Source: Cryptomeria japonica
Lineage: Eukaryota; Streptophyta; Pinopsida; Cupressales; Cupressaceae
Assembly: GCF_030272615.1 (NCBI RefSeq)
Contig: NC_081406.1
Coordinates: 238,874,422 to 238,938,421 of the forward strand
DNA length: 64,000 bases
Direction of reading: 5' to 3'
In this document: positions 33,700-45,830 of the stretch, piece by piece
Position numbering within the stretch: position 1 is the first letter of the stretch
How the letters are laid out: every line of letters begins with the position of its first letter
Notes under the pieces: generated by a model
Told to the model about the DNA's origin: nothing
Database searches by the model: none
What the model saw: the letters and a program-made list of their open reading frames with translations, nothing else
Position numbers and translations under genes: made by a program

Positions 33700-34615
33700 G
33701 AGGCAAACACCAAACCCATAAATGTAATATCATTTGGTTTAGAAGGATGTGGAACCACCCTTTGTAAGGCTTATTGAATCAACCTATGGTATGAAGGTGA
33801 AGTTTGTATCAACATTGGAATCGTGCTTGTTGTTTATAAAGTTAGGCACTCCAATACCATAATTTTGTGCTAGTTGCCTTACCATAGCACCTCTTTCACA
33901 TACATGTATTTCGCAACCTTTAGGATGTTGGGAGGTTTCTTTGACTTAGGCTTCTCATAAATAGAAACATGAATGATATTGACTTGATTAGGTTCTTTGT
34001 TCTCCAAGGATACATCTTTAGAAGTGAGAGCATCAAGGAAATTGCTAATGATTTCATCCTCTTGCTCCAAGGTATCTTCATAGGTAAGACAAGATTTAGG
34101 AGGACAAATATAACTCATTCATGCTTCATCTCTAGAGGTAAATTCATTGAAATGAAAAGAGGGTATGGTGTCACTAGGAAATGTAGTGACAATATCATCT
34201 GCTTGCACCAAATGGTCCTCATAAGGGAGGTACATTTTAGAAGAAAGATGGGCATCCTTCTTCAAAGCTTCATCCTTAGAAGGGAGCATTTGGAGTGTTC
34301 ATAACCTCTTCTTGTACCAATGTGCCCTCATTGGTAGGACCAAATTTGGGAGAGGATAAATCAATGTTCGTCAACACTTCTCTTCTAGGAGAGGTACCAT
34401 GTATGGAAGGTAAAGTAACATTAAGAAAGGTGTTTATGATATCATCCTCTTTCTCTAAGATACTATCATGGGAGAAGCACAGTTTAGGAGTAAGATCAAC
34501 ATTATTCATCAAAAATTCATCCTTAGGAGGGAGAGTGTTGAAAGAAGTGTTAATGGTCTCTTTTTTCACTAAAATGTCCTCATGGGTAGGAGGACCCTTA
34601 GGAGAGGGATAGAGT
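33700..34615 (-). pseudogene. Gypsy-type element D1: internal-repeat ORF
   Basis: Minus-strand frames at 34,276-34,569 and 33,879-34,118 are fragments of one acidic protein made of imperfect units of about 38-40 residues. A typical unit reads PKSCLTYEDTLEQEDEII then SNFLDALTSKDVSLENKE. After the repeats comes NQVNIIHVSIYEKPKSKK. The same order occurs in D2 at 56,461-57,457, where a retropepsin follows. Here the sequence degrades below 33,880 and the retropepsin is missing. Several stops separate the frames. Role unknown, presumably part of a gag or leader protein. Confidence 0.5.
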
Positions 34616-36840
34616 TAAACAAGGGAGGCTAAGCCATTATCACATCTATGAAATAAATGCATCATGAAACTAACTAAATGTAAAGAAAATGACACAATTT
34701 TCTTTTCCAAATGAGAACATGCACAAAATGCATGATAAAAAGAGATAATAATGTGCAATTTCTATGAATTTTTTACTAATTCAATTGCATAAACCATGAA
34801 TGAATGCACCTTAATCTGAGAATTGAATGCAAATATTGAAACATGCTCGAGTGTAAGAGGAGTCGGGTTCGCCAAAAAGTAATTGATGGAAAATTAGGGA
34901 GTCATAAGTTATGCTTTGTAAAATAAGAAATGGCCTAACTTTCACATGCATCACATTAAAAGGAGGATGAACACAAAAGTCTAGCCTCAATTCTATTATC
35001 AAGAGGGTTAGATATCTTTCAAAGTTTTATTCCCATTTTGTTTGAGTTGAAAATGTAATTGAAAGGATGTAAATTGAATGCTAAATCTAAGGTAAGAAAA
35101 TATATGCATGAACTAGCAACTTGGATAAATTATGCTAACTAATAATGAAACAAAAACTTCACAAGTACAAAAGTGGATAGGGAATCTGAGTATGCACCTG
35201 TGACTGAAATTTGATGTTGAATTGATAGGACCAAGGTGTTGGGTGGCTTGGTCTGCTGAGCTATGATCTGGAGGCCTAATTCCTAATGTTGTATGAACAA
35301 TAACTTGAAAATCTAAGGTTGAACAAGGACTAAGGTGTTGGGAACCCTAGTCCTTGAGAATCAAGCCAAGATTCCAAGAGCAAACCTATACTTGCTTCAT
35401 GAGAATTCCCAAAGATTTTTTGCTCGATCAGATACCTGTAACTACACACGAGGAAAGAAAGGGGGTTGTGGATAGGGGTTTGCCTTAGTTCAAACCTTGA
35501 GTTTGGAATTAACCCTAATTGAAATAGAAATTGAACTTGAACTAAATTAGAAAAGCTCACCTTTTGAGGGCAAGGCTAAAATGCTTGAATATAGATTATT
35601 ATACCTTCAATAGGTGATACAATGTTCTTAGGATATGTCCTCCATGTGTTGAAGCAATAACATGATAAATCACATAAAATACATCATGAAATCACAGATA
35701 AAACATAAGTTGAAAATGCCTTGATGTAGTTTGTTGCTCTTTGAATCAAATATGCTCTTAAGGAAGAAGAATTACTCTTAAATTGATGGTAATGGTATCA
35801 TAAGATGTAATTGTGAAAATGAATTGAGAGGGGTACTTTACATAGGGATTTCATAAATCAAATAACCATTAGGTCGACTTTGAATTGATATATTTTGACA
35901 CGAAGCAGAATTTGAATTAGAAAAGACCTTCAAATTTTCCTCTTGAAATTCAAGGAAAAATGTGCAAGACCAAATAGTATACTACCCAATCCTATCAACT
36001 TTGTTTTGAATTTTTAGGGATGCAAGAGAACAAGATTCTAATGTCAAATCAAACTCAATGGCTCAAACCATAATGCATAGGTATGCAAAATATGCTTTGA
36101 GAGTTGAAATTAGGATAAGATTAAGGATAAATCAAGATAAAATAATAAAGGGCACACCTAAAATTAAGGACCCAAATAAGAGTGATGATTTACTAAAGTG
36201 GAATAAGACCCATAACATTGAATAAAATATCAAGTAATTACATTAAAGGTACTATAATGCATAGTGGAAAGGGAAGTACTAAAATAGGTGCTAGGAGAGT
36301 GAAATTAGACACTAATAAGCATAATGATTCTCAAGGAGTAGGGTGCTAGGCATAGAGGTTTCACCCAAGTTCCCATGGATAAGCATAGATTTGCAAAAGG
36401 GTGCAATTTTGCAACACTACAAGCATGAGAATGACATGTGTCATTTGTAAGAGCATGTCAAAACGAGTATCATGAAAGAGACAAGTGAAAAAGCTAGAAT
36501 CAAATTGTTAAGGATTGAGGACATGTCAACTACAATTCCCATCCAATTGTTGTGTTCAACTGCCTTTGATCAAAGTGGGACAACAAGACTTATTAGCCCT
36601 ATCCATGATATGATGTAAATAAGGAACCAACAAACTACCATCTATGTGGGGATGGGTGGGGTGCTACTAGTAGCCCCTAACCAATAACTATGATTGTAGC
36701 CCCCTTAAATCAACCAACTTACAAAAAACAATCAAGGAGCATTGCCACAACTATTGTTTTAGTTGAATTCCCAAGGGGGTGAGAGGCCCTAAGTTGAGAG
36801 GAAGAGGGGTCATTATCCTTAAGGAGATAGATTAGCAAAT
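34616..36840 (-). repeat. LTR and leader-like region of gypsy-type element D1
   Basis: No supported ORF. The sequence resembles 52,400-54,200 in parts. Both have an 'aaagaagggg' or 'aaagaaaggggg' run followed by 'gggttttgccta' or 'ggggtttgcctta' and a 'gtcaaacc' or 'ttcaaacc' match (35,455-35,500 and 52,818-52,870). It lies on the 5' side of the D1 ORF, so it should be the 5' LTR plus leader. Neither end was resolved. Confidence 0.4.
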
Positions 36841-37559
36841 AAGTTAATACATTAATCAAACTTGCTTGAAACTTTTGTAATTAAAATAATTATAGGTTTA
36901 CCTATATGGATCGAAAAGTTTCAACCAAAACACTTTCAATTGAAATCCTTAGCTTCCATTCATGCACAAAAAAATGCCTCTAAAACAATTTATAGACTTT
37001 TCCCTCAAAGCAATATTGCTAATTTTTTAATCATTTATATTTCAAATTAGCCTCTTTTTCTCCCACTAACCTCTTCTTTAATCACATCAACCGATTTCAT
37101 CTTACTCTCACTTCTACTTAACATAATCTTCCCAATTCATAATATACCCCTTCATCATCCCTCCCACATCCATTTTTTTCTCATACAACATATTTTGACC
37201 AAGAAAGTATATGATTATTGATGATACCATCATCTTGTATCATGAGGCACTTATATTTGATTCACACCCACCACCTTCACCTCATGTCAATACTCCTAGT
37301 CCTTTATTTTTTTTACACCATCTTTAATCATCCTTTTAAATTGTTTTACACGTATCTCATAGTAATTCAATAAAAAAAGAGGTCAATGTGATAGAAAATA
37401 AGGTTAATTTGAAAAATAAAACTATTAAAAACTTGACATCATAATTTAATTTACTATTGATTAATAATTATATAAAAAAATTCTGTATATCCATCTTTGA
37501 ATTAATAGTAAAGGACAGCAATAAATAAATATTAATAGAAAAACTTACAAATCAATAAC
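36841..37559. other. Intergenic, nothing recognised
   Basis: AT-rich sequence with C-rich patches near 37,030-37,200 and no convincing frame or repeat boundary. Confidence 0.5.
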
Positions 37560-38047
37560 TTAAATTATAAAAGTATAATATTTTAATTTATTATATTAAT
37601 GACTCAGCTCCTCTATAATAACCTTAAGCTTTAATTCATATAATAATAATCAATCATTATTTTATTTAAGCATATTTTCGCTTCTTTTTCTTTCCCCATT
37701 TAATAAAGCCATGTCTTAGCGACAAGCAAGTACAACGAAGCTTAAGACGCAGCTCACACCTACATTCCTTGTCCCGAACAGACCTGTACTCATACCCTTC
37801 ATGTCTACAAACTTTACAGAAATGGGAAACGCCTGCCACCTGGTTTGAAAATTATAAACTATAAAGTAATGTAACCATGTTGGCTACTGTGCAACAACTT
37901 CAAGCAAACGGTTTTACGAGGGTAACCATTCAATACAACACCCAAGCCCATCGTTTTACGGCAATTGTAAAAGGTATCATACTTCACCCCTGGTTTTCAA
38001 ATTCACGGAAAAAATGCCCACCGGATTCACCTCCTCTGCCCTTCCTA

Positions 38048-38056
38048 CATATAGAA
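38048..38056 (+). promoter_or_regulatory. TATA-like element of small gene copy 3
   Basis: 'catatagaa', 117-125 bases before the ATG, at the position aligned with copies 1 and 2. Confidence 0.35.
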
Positions 38057-38172
38057 TTTCCCCACTTCCTACCCAACTCCAACCACTGTGCATTAATCTG
38101 ATACTTCACCCTCTTCTGGATCTGCCATTGTTGTGTCTTCTGTTGCATTACAGACGATTGGCGGGTGTGAGA

Positions 38173-38382
38173 ATGGATCTTGCAACCGACGTCTTCATTC
38201 CCGAGGACTACGTCAGAAGCCGTCATGCAAGAAAAATGCCCGCCAAGCAGCAGGCGAACACTTCTGTAAAAGTTTCAGATGCTCACAATATTGTCCCGTT
38301 TGAACAGAAGACTGAGAATTCTCATGGGATGTACGGCGGCTTCAACAAAGAGGAAATAATTTTTACATGTCTAACTCCGTAG
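38173..38382 (+). CDS. Unrecognised 69-residue protein, copy 3
   Basis: Intact 69-codon frame, start and stop aligned with copies 1 and 2. It begins MDLATDVFIPEDYVRSRH and ends IIFTCLTP. About 12 residues differ from copy 2, together with about ten silent changes. The first 17 residues are invariant in all three copies, as are the final IIFTC and the GGFNKE motif. A ratio near 1:1 of changing to silent differences is lower than expected for unconstrained sequence and favours past selection on the protein. No signal peptide, membrane segment or known domain recognised. It is 0.6 kb from the H3.1 gene and on the opposite strand, tail to tail. Confidence 0.75.
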   Translation: MDLATDVFIPEDYVRSRHARKMPAKQQANTSVKVSDAHNIVPFEQKTENSHGMYGGFNKEEIIFTCLTP

Positions 38383-38640
38383 CGCGCTCATTCCACTTCA
38401 TTTTGGTTTCCCTGTATAGCTTACACAGATCTCGGAATTTTTCATGAGTACATACAAGCATTTTTGTAGTTAGGGCATTCAGTCGAAGAGATTCAGACAG
38501 TAGAGATTTATTCTAATTGATGAAGAGATTCAGACAGTAGACTTGTATTCATTTAAGAGAAAAGTGGTGTGGCTTTATACCTCTAGGTATTTGAAACCTG
38601 TTGTTTCAGCCATTAGCGCTTGCATATTTTGCTTCAAATT

Positions 38641-39021
38641 TTATTAACTGCAATGGAGCCATGAATCTCAGATCTGTAATCTCATACTTAATGTAGCTTG
38701 TACACAATCTCATTGTCTAAAAATACTCATCATTAACATATATAGAAAGGCATATGAAATATGATTAGGTATTTTGATGAGAAAAAATTCGAACACGCTC
38801 AATCCCTGAAACTCCAAGCTAATGAAATCCATAACCGAGCGCCATAATAATGAAGAGAATTATCCTCTGCAACCCAAAATGGAGCATAGCACGCAGCTCA
38901 TTTGAATTCAAAGCACACAAAATTCAAAACTTTGGATAAGTACCTAGGGTTTAGAAAAGATTTCCAAAGAAAAGTGGTGGTGTGAAAACACACCGTAAAG
39001 GGGATAAAAACGGGGAAAGAT
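38641..39021. other. Region between small gene copy 3 and the H3.1 stop codon
   Basis: This should hold the 3' untranslated parts of the two convergent genes. No other feature recognised. Confidence 0.45.
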
Positions 39022-39441
<420 letters not shown>

Positions 39442-39531
39442 TCACAATCGCACTGCCTAAACTCAAGAGGTGACTGCAAATGAAAATCTAAGGAACAGAT
39501 GTAATGAATTTGTGGGGTTGCCCGTCTACTG

Positions 39532-39540
39532 TGTTTATAA
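39532..39540 (-). promoter_or_regulatory. TATA box of the H3.1 gene
   Basis: The minus strand reads TTATAAACA about 100 bases before the ATG, which fits a plant TATA promoter with a leader of about 70 bases. I did not find an exact CGCGGATC histone octamer nearby; a 'gatccggatc' palindrome lies at 39,661-39,670. Confidence 0.6.
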
Positions 39541-39879
39541 GCGTGCACACAGCGAATCCCTTCGTTTTCAAATTTGCGAGTTTGTCTTTGAGGAGGGAAG
39601 ACATCCCAGCCCTCCGATCTTCCTCCATTATCAAGGGTTCTCGATGCTTCTTCTCCATGTGATCCGGATCAAAGACGCCAACGAACAAGAAAACGTCTTT
39701 CTGATTCCAGCGGTGCTTTAGGATTTTAAATTATTTTTTTCTTCTAGGCCTAATATGGATACAAATAGTATAGGATTAATGGAATATTATGTTGAACAGT
39801 TGACATAGTTTTGGCCCTTTGAACTTTTTCACCATGTCAAAGTAAAAGTGAGGGCTCCTATTATTTTGGAAAAGTTTCT

Positions 39880-41209
39880 AAAAATCTCACCATGGGACCT
39901 CTTCTTACTTAAAAAATAGAGCTGGAATCTCTGAGCTTTTTTAGGAATATTTTAAAGCTGGGGTCTCATGAATTTTGTTTTGCACAAATGGCATAATACA
40001 TTCCTAAAAAATAGAACCTCTATTTTTAGACTTGAGTAATTTTTAAGCGACATCTTAAAATTGGTATTATTAATATTAGTAATAATTTGTGCAGAAGAAG
40101 AAATAGAAATAAAATATAAAAAAAAAAAAGGGAAACAAATTTGTGAAGCCACGTGGCATTTTTGGCAACCCTCATTATTTTCCCACAGCCTATTTTCAAT
40201 TCCTAAGTAGTAGCTACTTCACTAAAATAGCAAAAGATTCTAAATTATCCTTTCTCAACAATTTTAAATTTGCATGGGAAGACTCCAACTTCTTAAAATT
40301 AAGCAGAAAATAAACTCAAGCAGTGGCATGGGAAGACTCCAACTTCTTAAAATTAAGCAGAAAATAAACTCAAGCAGTGGCATGGGAACATGAAGTAAGC
40401 TACTGAAAATGGGGTAGGGCTAGAAATTGTCCCACCAGCTTAGGAATGTATTATGTCATTTGTGCAAAACAAAATTCATGGGACCGCCACCTTTAAAATA
40501 TTCCTAAGAAAGCTCAACAGCTTCAGGTCTATTTTTTAGGAAGCCCCCTCCATGGGAGCCCACCCTAAGTCAATCCTAGTCATTCACATTTTAAGATAGG
40601 GTCTCATGAGGGAGGCTTAAGCTCTATTTTTTAGGAAGAGGCGATCCCATGAATTAAAAAAAATTGTGCTACAAGATTTTTTGGAATCTTTTCCCCAAAA
40701 ATAGAAGCCCCTACTTTTTAGGCCTTCAAATTTGAGCGGGTGAAAAAGATGTGGGGCTAGAAATTGTCCCAGCATCTTAGGGATGTTATCTACCACTTGT
40801 CAAACAAATAAGTTTATTTTCTATTAAAAAATAGTTTTGGACGGAAATAAATTATTTTTCAGCTTAAATTTTGAAGCTTGAATTTTTAAGTTGAACTACA
40901 CTACGAAATTCATGGGACCGCCACCTTTAAAATTTTCTTCAAAAATCTCAACAACTCCAACTCTATTTTTTAGGAAGCCCCCCTCCATGGGACCCCAACC
41001 TAAGGGTAAGGTTCCATTAGGGGGGCTTCAACTTCTATTTTCAAGGAAGAGGAAGTTCCATGAAAAAAGTAAAAAAATTGTTATGGGATTATTTGGAATC
41101 TTCTGTAGAAAAATAGTAGCCCCTACATTTTAGAATCTTAGGAATTTCATTTGCCACTTGTCAAATATCTAAAAATTCAAATTCTTGGTAAAACAAAATT
41201 TTAGAGGGA
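39880..41209. repeat. Fold-back repeat family, several arms
   Basis: A unit with 'ttcatgggaccgccaccttt', then 'aaaatattcct', 'ctattttttaggaagcccc' and 'tccatggga' occurs at about 40,478-40,565 and 40,906-41,005 on the plus strand and in reverse at about 39,886-39,975. The arms at 39,886-40,010 and 40,430-40,565 could form a large hairpin. Another plus-strand arm is at 47,290-47,380, beyond the copia element that interrupts the family. There is no ORF; this looks like a fold-back or MITE-like DNA element array. Confidence 0.6.
40272..40379. repeat. Perfect tandem duplication of 54 bases
   Basis: Two identical 54-base units (40,272-40,325 and 40,326-40,379) and the first nine bases of a third, starting 'gcatgggaagactccaactt'. 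No difference between units, so it is recent. Confidence 0.95.
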
Positions 41210-41214
41210 AAATG

Positions 41215-41579
41215 TGTTAGAGTAACCGGGTCTTTACTTGATTAATTAAATGACATTTGTTTAATTAATTAAGTTCCCCTTTATCTCTTTTACACTTAAG
41301 CTAACATTAGGTGCATAATAATTAATTATTTTATTAATTATTATGTGCAAGCCTAGGGTTTTCCCTTTTAGGGTTTTTTGACCTATTAGAGGTTGAATCT
41401 TTTTCTTTTGTATTATTATTCTATTACACATTTTTGTGAATACAGAGCTCTCACATTCTTGAGCATTTTCCTGTGTTTATGATTTTTTATGTTGCTCATT
41501 TGCTTCTCCTTGTAACAGGTTTATTCAGTTTGCAGAGATCATTTGGGCTCCTGTGGTGTTGTATTTCTCAATTCTCTCA
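41215..41579 (+). repeat. 5' LTR of the complete copia element
   Basis: Starts TGTTAGAGTAACCGGG and ends 'caattctctca'. It holds paired 'taattaatta' stretches and a 'gggttttcccttttaggg' block. Confidence 0.95.
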
Positions 41580-41590
41580 TGGTATCAAAG
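41580..41590 (+). other. Primer binding site of the complete copia element
   Basis: TGGTATCAAAG directly after the 5' LTR, complementary to the 3' end of initiator tRNA-Met in the usual Ty1-copia manner. Confidence 0.9.
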
Positions 41591-42568
41591 TTTCAGATCT
41601 GCAGCTACCTGTTCTTGTTTTGAGTTTTTTTTGCATTGTAAGCAGATCTGGGGTTTCAGAAGTTTTTTTGTGCACCTAGGGATGGGCGTTTTTTCTAAGC
41701 ACTTTGGACTTAAACGGACCTCACCATCGGGCTCAGAAGGCCCAAAAACTCCTATGGTCATACAAAGCTTGATCATTTTCAATACCTGAGCCTCTGGGGG
41801 TATTTTTTTGTTCTATACCATGGCGTACAACCCTGGGACGCAGTTTGAGAAATTATTATTTTTTGAAAAAAAAATTGGGTCAACCCACGGTACGCAGGGT
41901 ACTGTGGGCCCCCTGACCTACACCAGGCTCGTACCTGCACCACCACCGACCCTGACAAGTCGGGTCCCCGCCGCCGCTGGCCCGCTCGTCAGCCACTTCC
42001 TCAATGGCCTCCACCCCAACCGTCATCGTAGCTCTCTTGTCTTTTTAGGGGGGGTTGGTTTTTTCTTTCTATATTGAGCATATGAAGTCATTTTTTTGAA
42101 AACGAATAAGCGTAGGAAAGCTGGTTCCAAGCCGAACCTCATGGTATTGGAATTTTTTACCAATTTTGTTGTTTGACTGTACTTTTTTCCAGTCGAAGTG
42201 GGGTCACTTTTATACACTTTCTGGGTCGTAGAATGGGCAAACGGACTCCGTTTTTCGAAAATGAATAGACATTGGAAAGCTCTCGACATGCTCTATTCAG
42301 ATATGTGATATTGTTTCTCATATTTTTCATCAGGTACATGAGATTTCAGTTTGAATTTTTTTTGCTTATGCACTGCTTCCTTCTCACCAGTATGTACTAG
42401 GGTTTGGATTTATCTCTAGTGGGGGGTGTTTTTTTCTCGCTTTCTGTCATTTATATTAGAAATATAGAATACAAAAACTCTCAAAATAAACAAACCCTTC
42501 TGTATCTTCTGTCTATTCTAAAAGATCACATAATTAAAAAAAACAAGCAGGTACAGGTGCAAAGTTTC
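41591..42568 (+). other. Leader of the copia element before gag
   Basis: No convincing frame. There is a GC-rich stretch at 41,895-42,010 with proline-coding potential in one frame and T-runs elsewhere. The long leader may carry packaging signals, but nothing specific is visible. Confidence 0.4.
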
Positions 42569-43445
42569 ATGGCATATTTTTTAGTTGAGTTGTTGACATC
42601 ACACAACTATCACACCTAGAAGCCTCGCATCACGAGGCTTCTCAGGGCACGAGGGTTGTGGTCTTGTTTGGATGAGGTTCAACCTTTGTTGCAGCATCAT
42701 TTTGATATTCTTCAGCACATAAACAAGATGGATGAGGCCATGGGTTTGCTCTCATTACATGTTTCCAACAGTCTTCTATTTCACCTTGATGCTTTGCTCA
42801 CTCCTCGAGCTATGTGGTTGAAGTTCGAGACTCTCTTCAGGAGAGTTAATGAGATCCAAGCATTACAGATTGAGGCAGAGTTGGTTTCCTTGTCACCTGA
42901 TTTCTTTCCCACCATTGAGGATTTTTTTAACAAATTCAAGACTACCAAATCTCCAGGGGTGTGGAAAGATCAAGACAAACCCAGAGTGCATTCACTTGAT
43001 CTTTTTGAAGCATCGGGGTCCCTTTCAGTTTGTTGCCTCTACTTTCTACTCCACCATGGATGGCTTGGGTGCTCCTTTTACCATGCCTACCTTTGATGTG
43101 TTTTGTGAGCATTTGTCTCGTGAGCGGTCTCACCTTTCTCAGCTAGACATGCTCTCAAGGTCCAATAACAAAGCATTGGTTTTTCAGTCATCTAAGGAGA
43201 AGCAAAAGTAGAAATTGAAGCCAAAGAAGAATTCTACAAGCAGCGAGCATTCCTCCAAGCCACCTCCTAAGTCTGATTCTAAACCACCATTTTATCTGAA
43301 ACAAGGAAAATATTCGCAGTCTAGTGAGTCTTCCTCCAAGGCTAAGAAGAAATTAGGAGATACTTGCAGTTTTTGTGGCAAGGAAGGACATCCAGTTTCC
43401 AGGTGTTGGAACCGATTAGAGGCTTTAGAGAAAGCCATGCAGTAG
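42569..43445 (+). pseudogene. Copia gag with one zinc knuckle, frameshifted
   Basis: The frame from ATG 42,569 gives a UBN2-type gag start (LTSHNYHT, a stop in place of the usual Trp, then KPRITRLLRARGLW), followed by the helical body (MDEAMGLLSLHVSN). A frameshift near 42,950-42,980 moves the match to the frame with FASTFYSTMD-like and GAPFTMPTFDVFCEHL. The zinc knuckle CSFCGKEGHPVSRC is at about 43,366-43,407. Gag forms the particle and binds RNA. A stop at 43,209-43,211 also lies in the linker. Not functional. Confidence 0.85.
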
Positions 43446-43530
43446 CATCATATCTCCTCACCTCAAGCGTCTTCTCCTTCCATAGGGAAAGGTCACATGT
43501 GCTCTCACTGCTCAAGCTTCAACCAATGGG

Positions 43531-44621
43531 TCCATTTGGATTTTAGATTCAGGTGCTTCTCACCATATGAATCACACTCATCAGTTGGTTACTTCTCTTC
43601 CCTCTTGTGGTACTTCACAGATTGCAGTGGGTGACTCTGTTCAGCTTTCACTCTTGGGTTCAGATTTTGTCTCTTTGGATGGGGGTACTATGCAAGATGT
43701 TTTGGTTGTTCCTGACATCTCGACGAACCTCCTGTCAATTTATCAGATTTTCCATTCTGGCTCTGGTAAGACAGTTGATTTCTCACCACATGATGTGGTT
43801 ATTTGGGACCTCCATGACTTTGATTTGGTTGTGGCTACTGGGAGTGTTGATACTGCATCTCATCTTTACAGATTTGATGGATTTGAGCCCTCTGCGGGTA
43901 CAGGTTCAACTCTTATAGAACATGCATATTTAGTGAGTAAGCTTTGGCATGAGCACTTGGGCCATGTCAATTATAGATATCTTCAGCCGATAAGTATACA
44001 AGCACTTGTTCTTAGGCTCCCACAGATTTCCTGCACTGATGATGTTTGTCATGGTTATGTGCTTGACAAGCATCACAGGGATCCCTTTTCGAAGGGAAGA
44101 GCCCCTCGTGCTTTAGCACCTTTGGAGTTGATTCACAGTGACCTCATGTCATTCCCTACTCCTTTATCTAGGGCCAAGTATGTACTCACATTTATTGATG
44201 ACTTCTCCAGACGCACATGGGTGTACTTTCTTAAGTACAAGTCTGATGTCTTTGATTCATTTTGAATCTTCAAGACATTTGTAGAGAAGCAGTTTGGTTG
44301 TTCTATTTGATGGATATGTACAGATAATGGGGGGAGTACATGAATCAGGCTTTCAAAGATTTTTGCACTGAGCATGGTTTACAGTATCAATTTACTATTC
44401 CCTACACCCCTCAGCAGAATGGTGTTGCTGAGAGAAAGAACAAGATTTTACGAGAGATGGTGAATTGTATGATTCAGTTCAGGTCCATGGATTCATCCTT
44501 TTGGGCTAAGGCAGTCAATTGTGCCAACTGCATTCAGAATCAGATGCCTCACAAGGCGATTCGACATATGACTCCTGAGGAGGCTTGGTCTCATGACAAG
44601 CCTGATGTTTCTTTTTTCTGA
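43531..44621 (+). pseudogene. Copia protease and integrase region
   Basis: The aspartic protease motif WILDSGASHHMN is at 43,537-43,572. Next comes a GAG-pre-integrase HHCC domain (HEHLGHVNYRYL at about 43,940 and CTDDVCHGYVLDKHH at about 44,035). The integrase core has all three acidic residues: D in IHSDLMSFPT (44,139), D in CTDNGGS (44,317), E in QQNGVAERKNKI (about 44,430). Stops at 44,263 and near 44,308, and a frameshift near 44,335, break it. Confidence 0.85.
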
Positions 44622-45023
44622 GTATTTGGCAGTGAGGCATGGGCATTTATTCATGATGCTCAGAGGAGAGCAATGGAGTGGAAGAGTTGACCCCTCATTT
44701 TTGTTGGCTACTGTGAGGATGTTAAGGCATACAAGTTGTTTGATCTTGATTCCCGAGAGGTCCTGTTTCGACAAGATGTTCAGTTTGATGAGCGCCTTCC
44801 CACAATGGATACCTTGTCTCCAGTGTCTACCCCTCTAACTACTCCTCCCACTACACCTCTTCTGAATTATTTTGAGGATGATTCTGATGATGTTGTTGAT
44901 GATCCACCATCTCCACCTCCACCTGCTCCACCTCAGATGCCCAAGTGGGCTCGCTTTACTGTTGCAGCGATAGGATCTATGGTCGGTGATCCTTAAGATA
45001 CCCATCGCACCCGTTCTCATACT
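44622..45023 (+). pseudogene. Copia linker between integrase and reverse transcriptase
   Basis: Includes a frame with FDLDSREVLFRQDVQFDERL and a proline-rich stretch (PPSPPPPAPP), typical of the spacer in Ty1-copia Pol. Frameshifted relative to the parts before and after. Confidence 0.6.
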
Positions 45024-45830
45024 GTGGGTTCTAGTCTTTTGATTTATGCCATTTCAGATGATCCTCAGAAGTTTTCAGAGGCAATAGGACACCCTAAGTG
45101 GGATTGTGCTATGGAGGAGGGGTATTCTTCTTTGATGAGGAATAATACTTGGGATCTCTGTCCTCTTCCTAAGAGCATAAAGATGGTTTGGTGTCGATGG
45201 TTGTATCGCACCAAGTATGTTGCTGATGGTTTGATTGATAAGTACAAAGCACGTCTTGTTGCGAAGGTTTTCTCACAGGTTGAGGGTATTGATTACTTCG
45301 AGACATTTGCCCTTGTCACCAAGATGAACTCTATTCGCTTTGTACTATTCCTTGCAACTTCTAGGGGATGGCCCATTTTTCATATGGATGTGAAGAGTAC
45401 TTTCTTGCATGGAGGCCTATAGGAGGAAATCTACATGGAGCAGCCTCAGGGATTTATGCAGGACATTTCTTTAGTTTGTAGACTTCGGCATTCCTTGTAT
45501 GGTCTCAAATAGGGCCCTCGGGCTTGGTATGAGAAGATGGACTCTTTCTTGCTCTCCACTGGTTTCACACGTCATTCCAATCACACAATGTACATTCAAC
45601 ATCTTGAGGGTGAGATCCTGATTCTTATTCTATATGTTGATGATCTCCTCATCATAGGTAGCTCATCCTCTATGATTCTGCATGTTCAACGAGCCTCGAT
45701 GGACCAGTTCGAGATGACAGATCTCGGTCTTCGACACTATTTTCTTGGTCTTTAGGTGATTCGGTCTTCTGATGGGATTTGCATTTACTAGCATAAGTAT
45801 GCCCTGACATGCTTCGACGCTTTTGCAAGC
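45024..45830 (+). pseudogene. Copia reverse transcriptase
   Basis: Contains the conserved start WCRWLYRTKYVADGLIDKYK, ARLVAKVFSQVEGIDYFETF, HMDVKSTFLHGGL (DVKNAFLHG in active copies), the LYGLK motif and the catalytic LYVDDLLIIG at about 45,632. Stops at 45,420, 45,510, 45,753 and 45,789 interrupt it. It would have copied the element RNA into DNA; it is dead. Confidence 0.9.

Larger units (their letters stand above)
37560..38640 (+). repeat. Third, diverged copy of the small-gene segment
   Basis: It aligns with copies 1 and 2 from about 600 bases before the ATG to about 200 after the stop. Shared upstream phrases are 'aatgactca', 'ttaa(c/g)(c/a)ttt', 'gcgtattttcgct' (37,670-37,681, as 'gcatattttcgct') and 'taataaagcc(a)tgtcttagcgac' style matches. 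The 3' part keeps 'tttttgtagttagggcattc', which suggests a conserved transcript end. A short internal duplication in the 3' part ('gaagagattcagacagtag') occurs twice. Confidence 0.65.

Noticed and set aside
42404..42540. Additional gag start upstream of 42,569 in the copia element
   Set aside because: The frame there is in a T-rich leader and lacks the gag opening motif.
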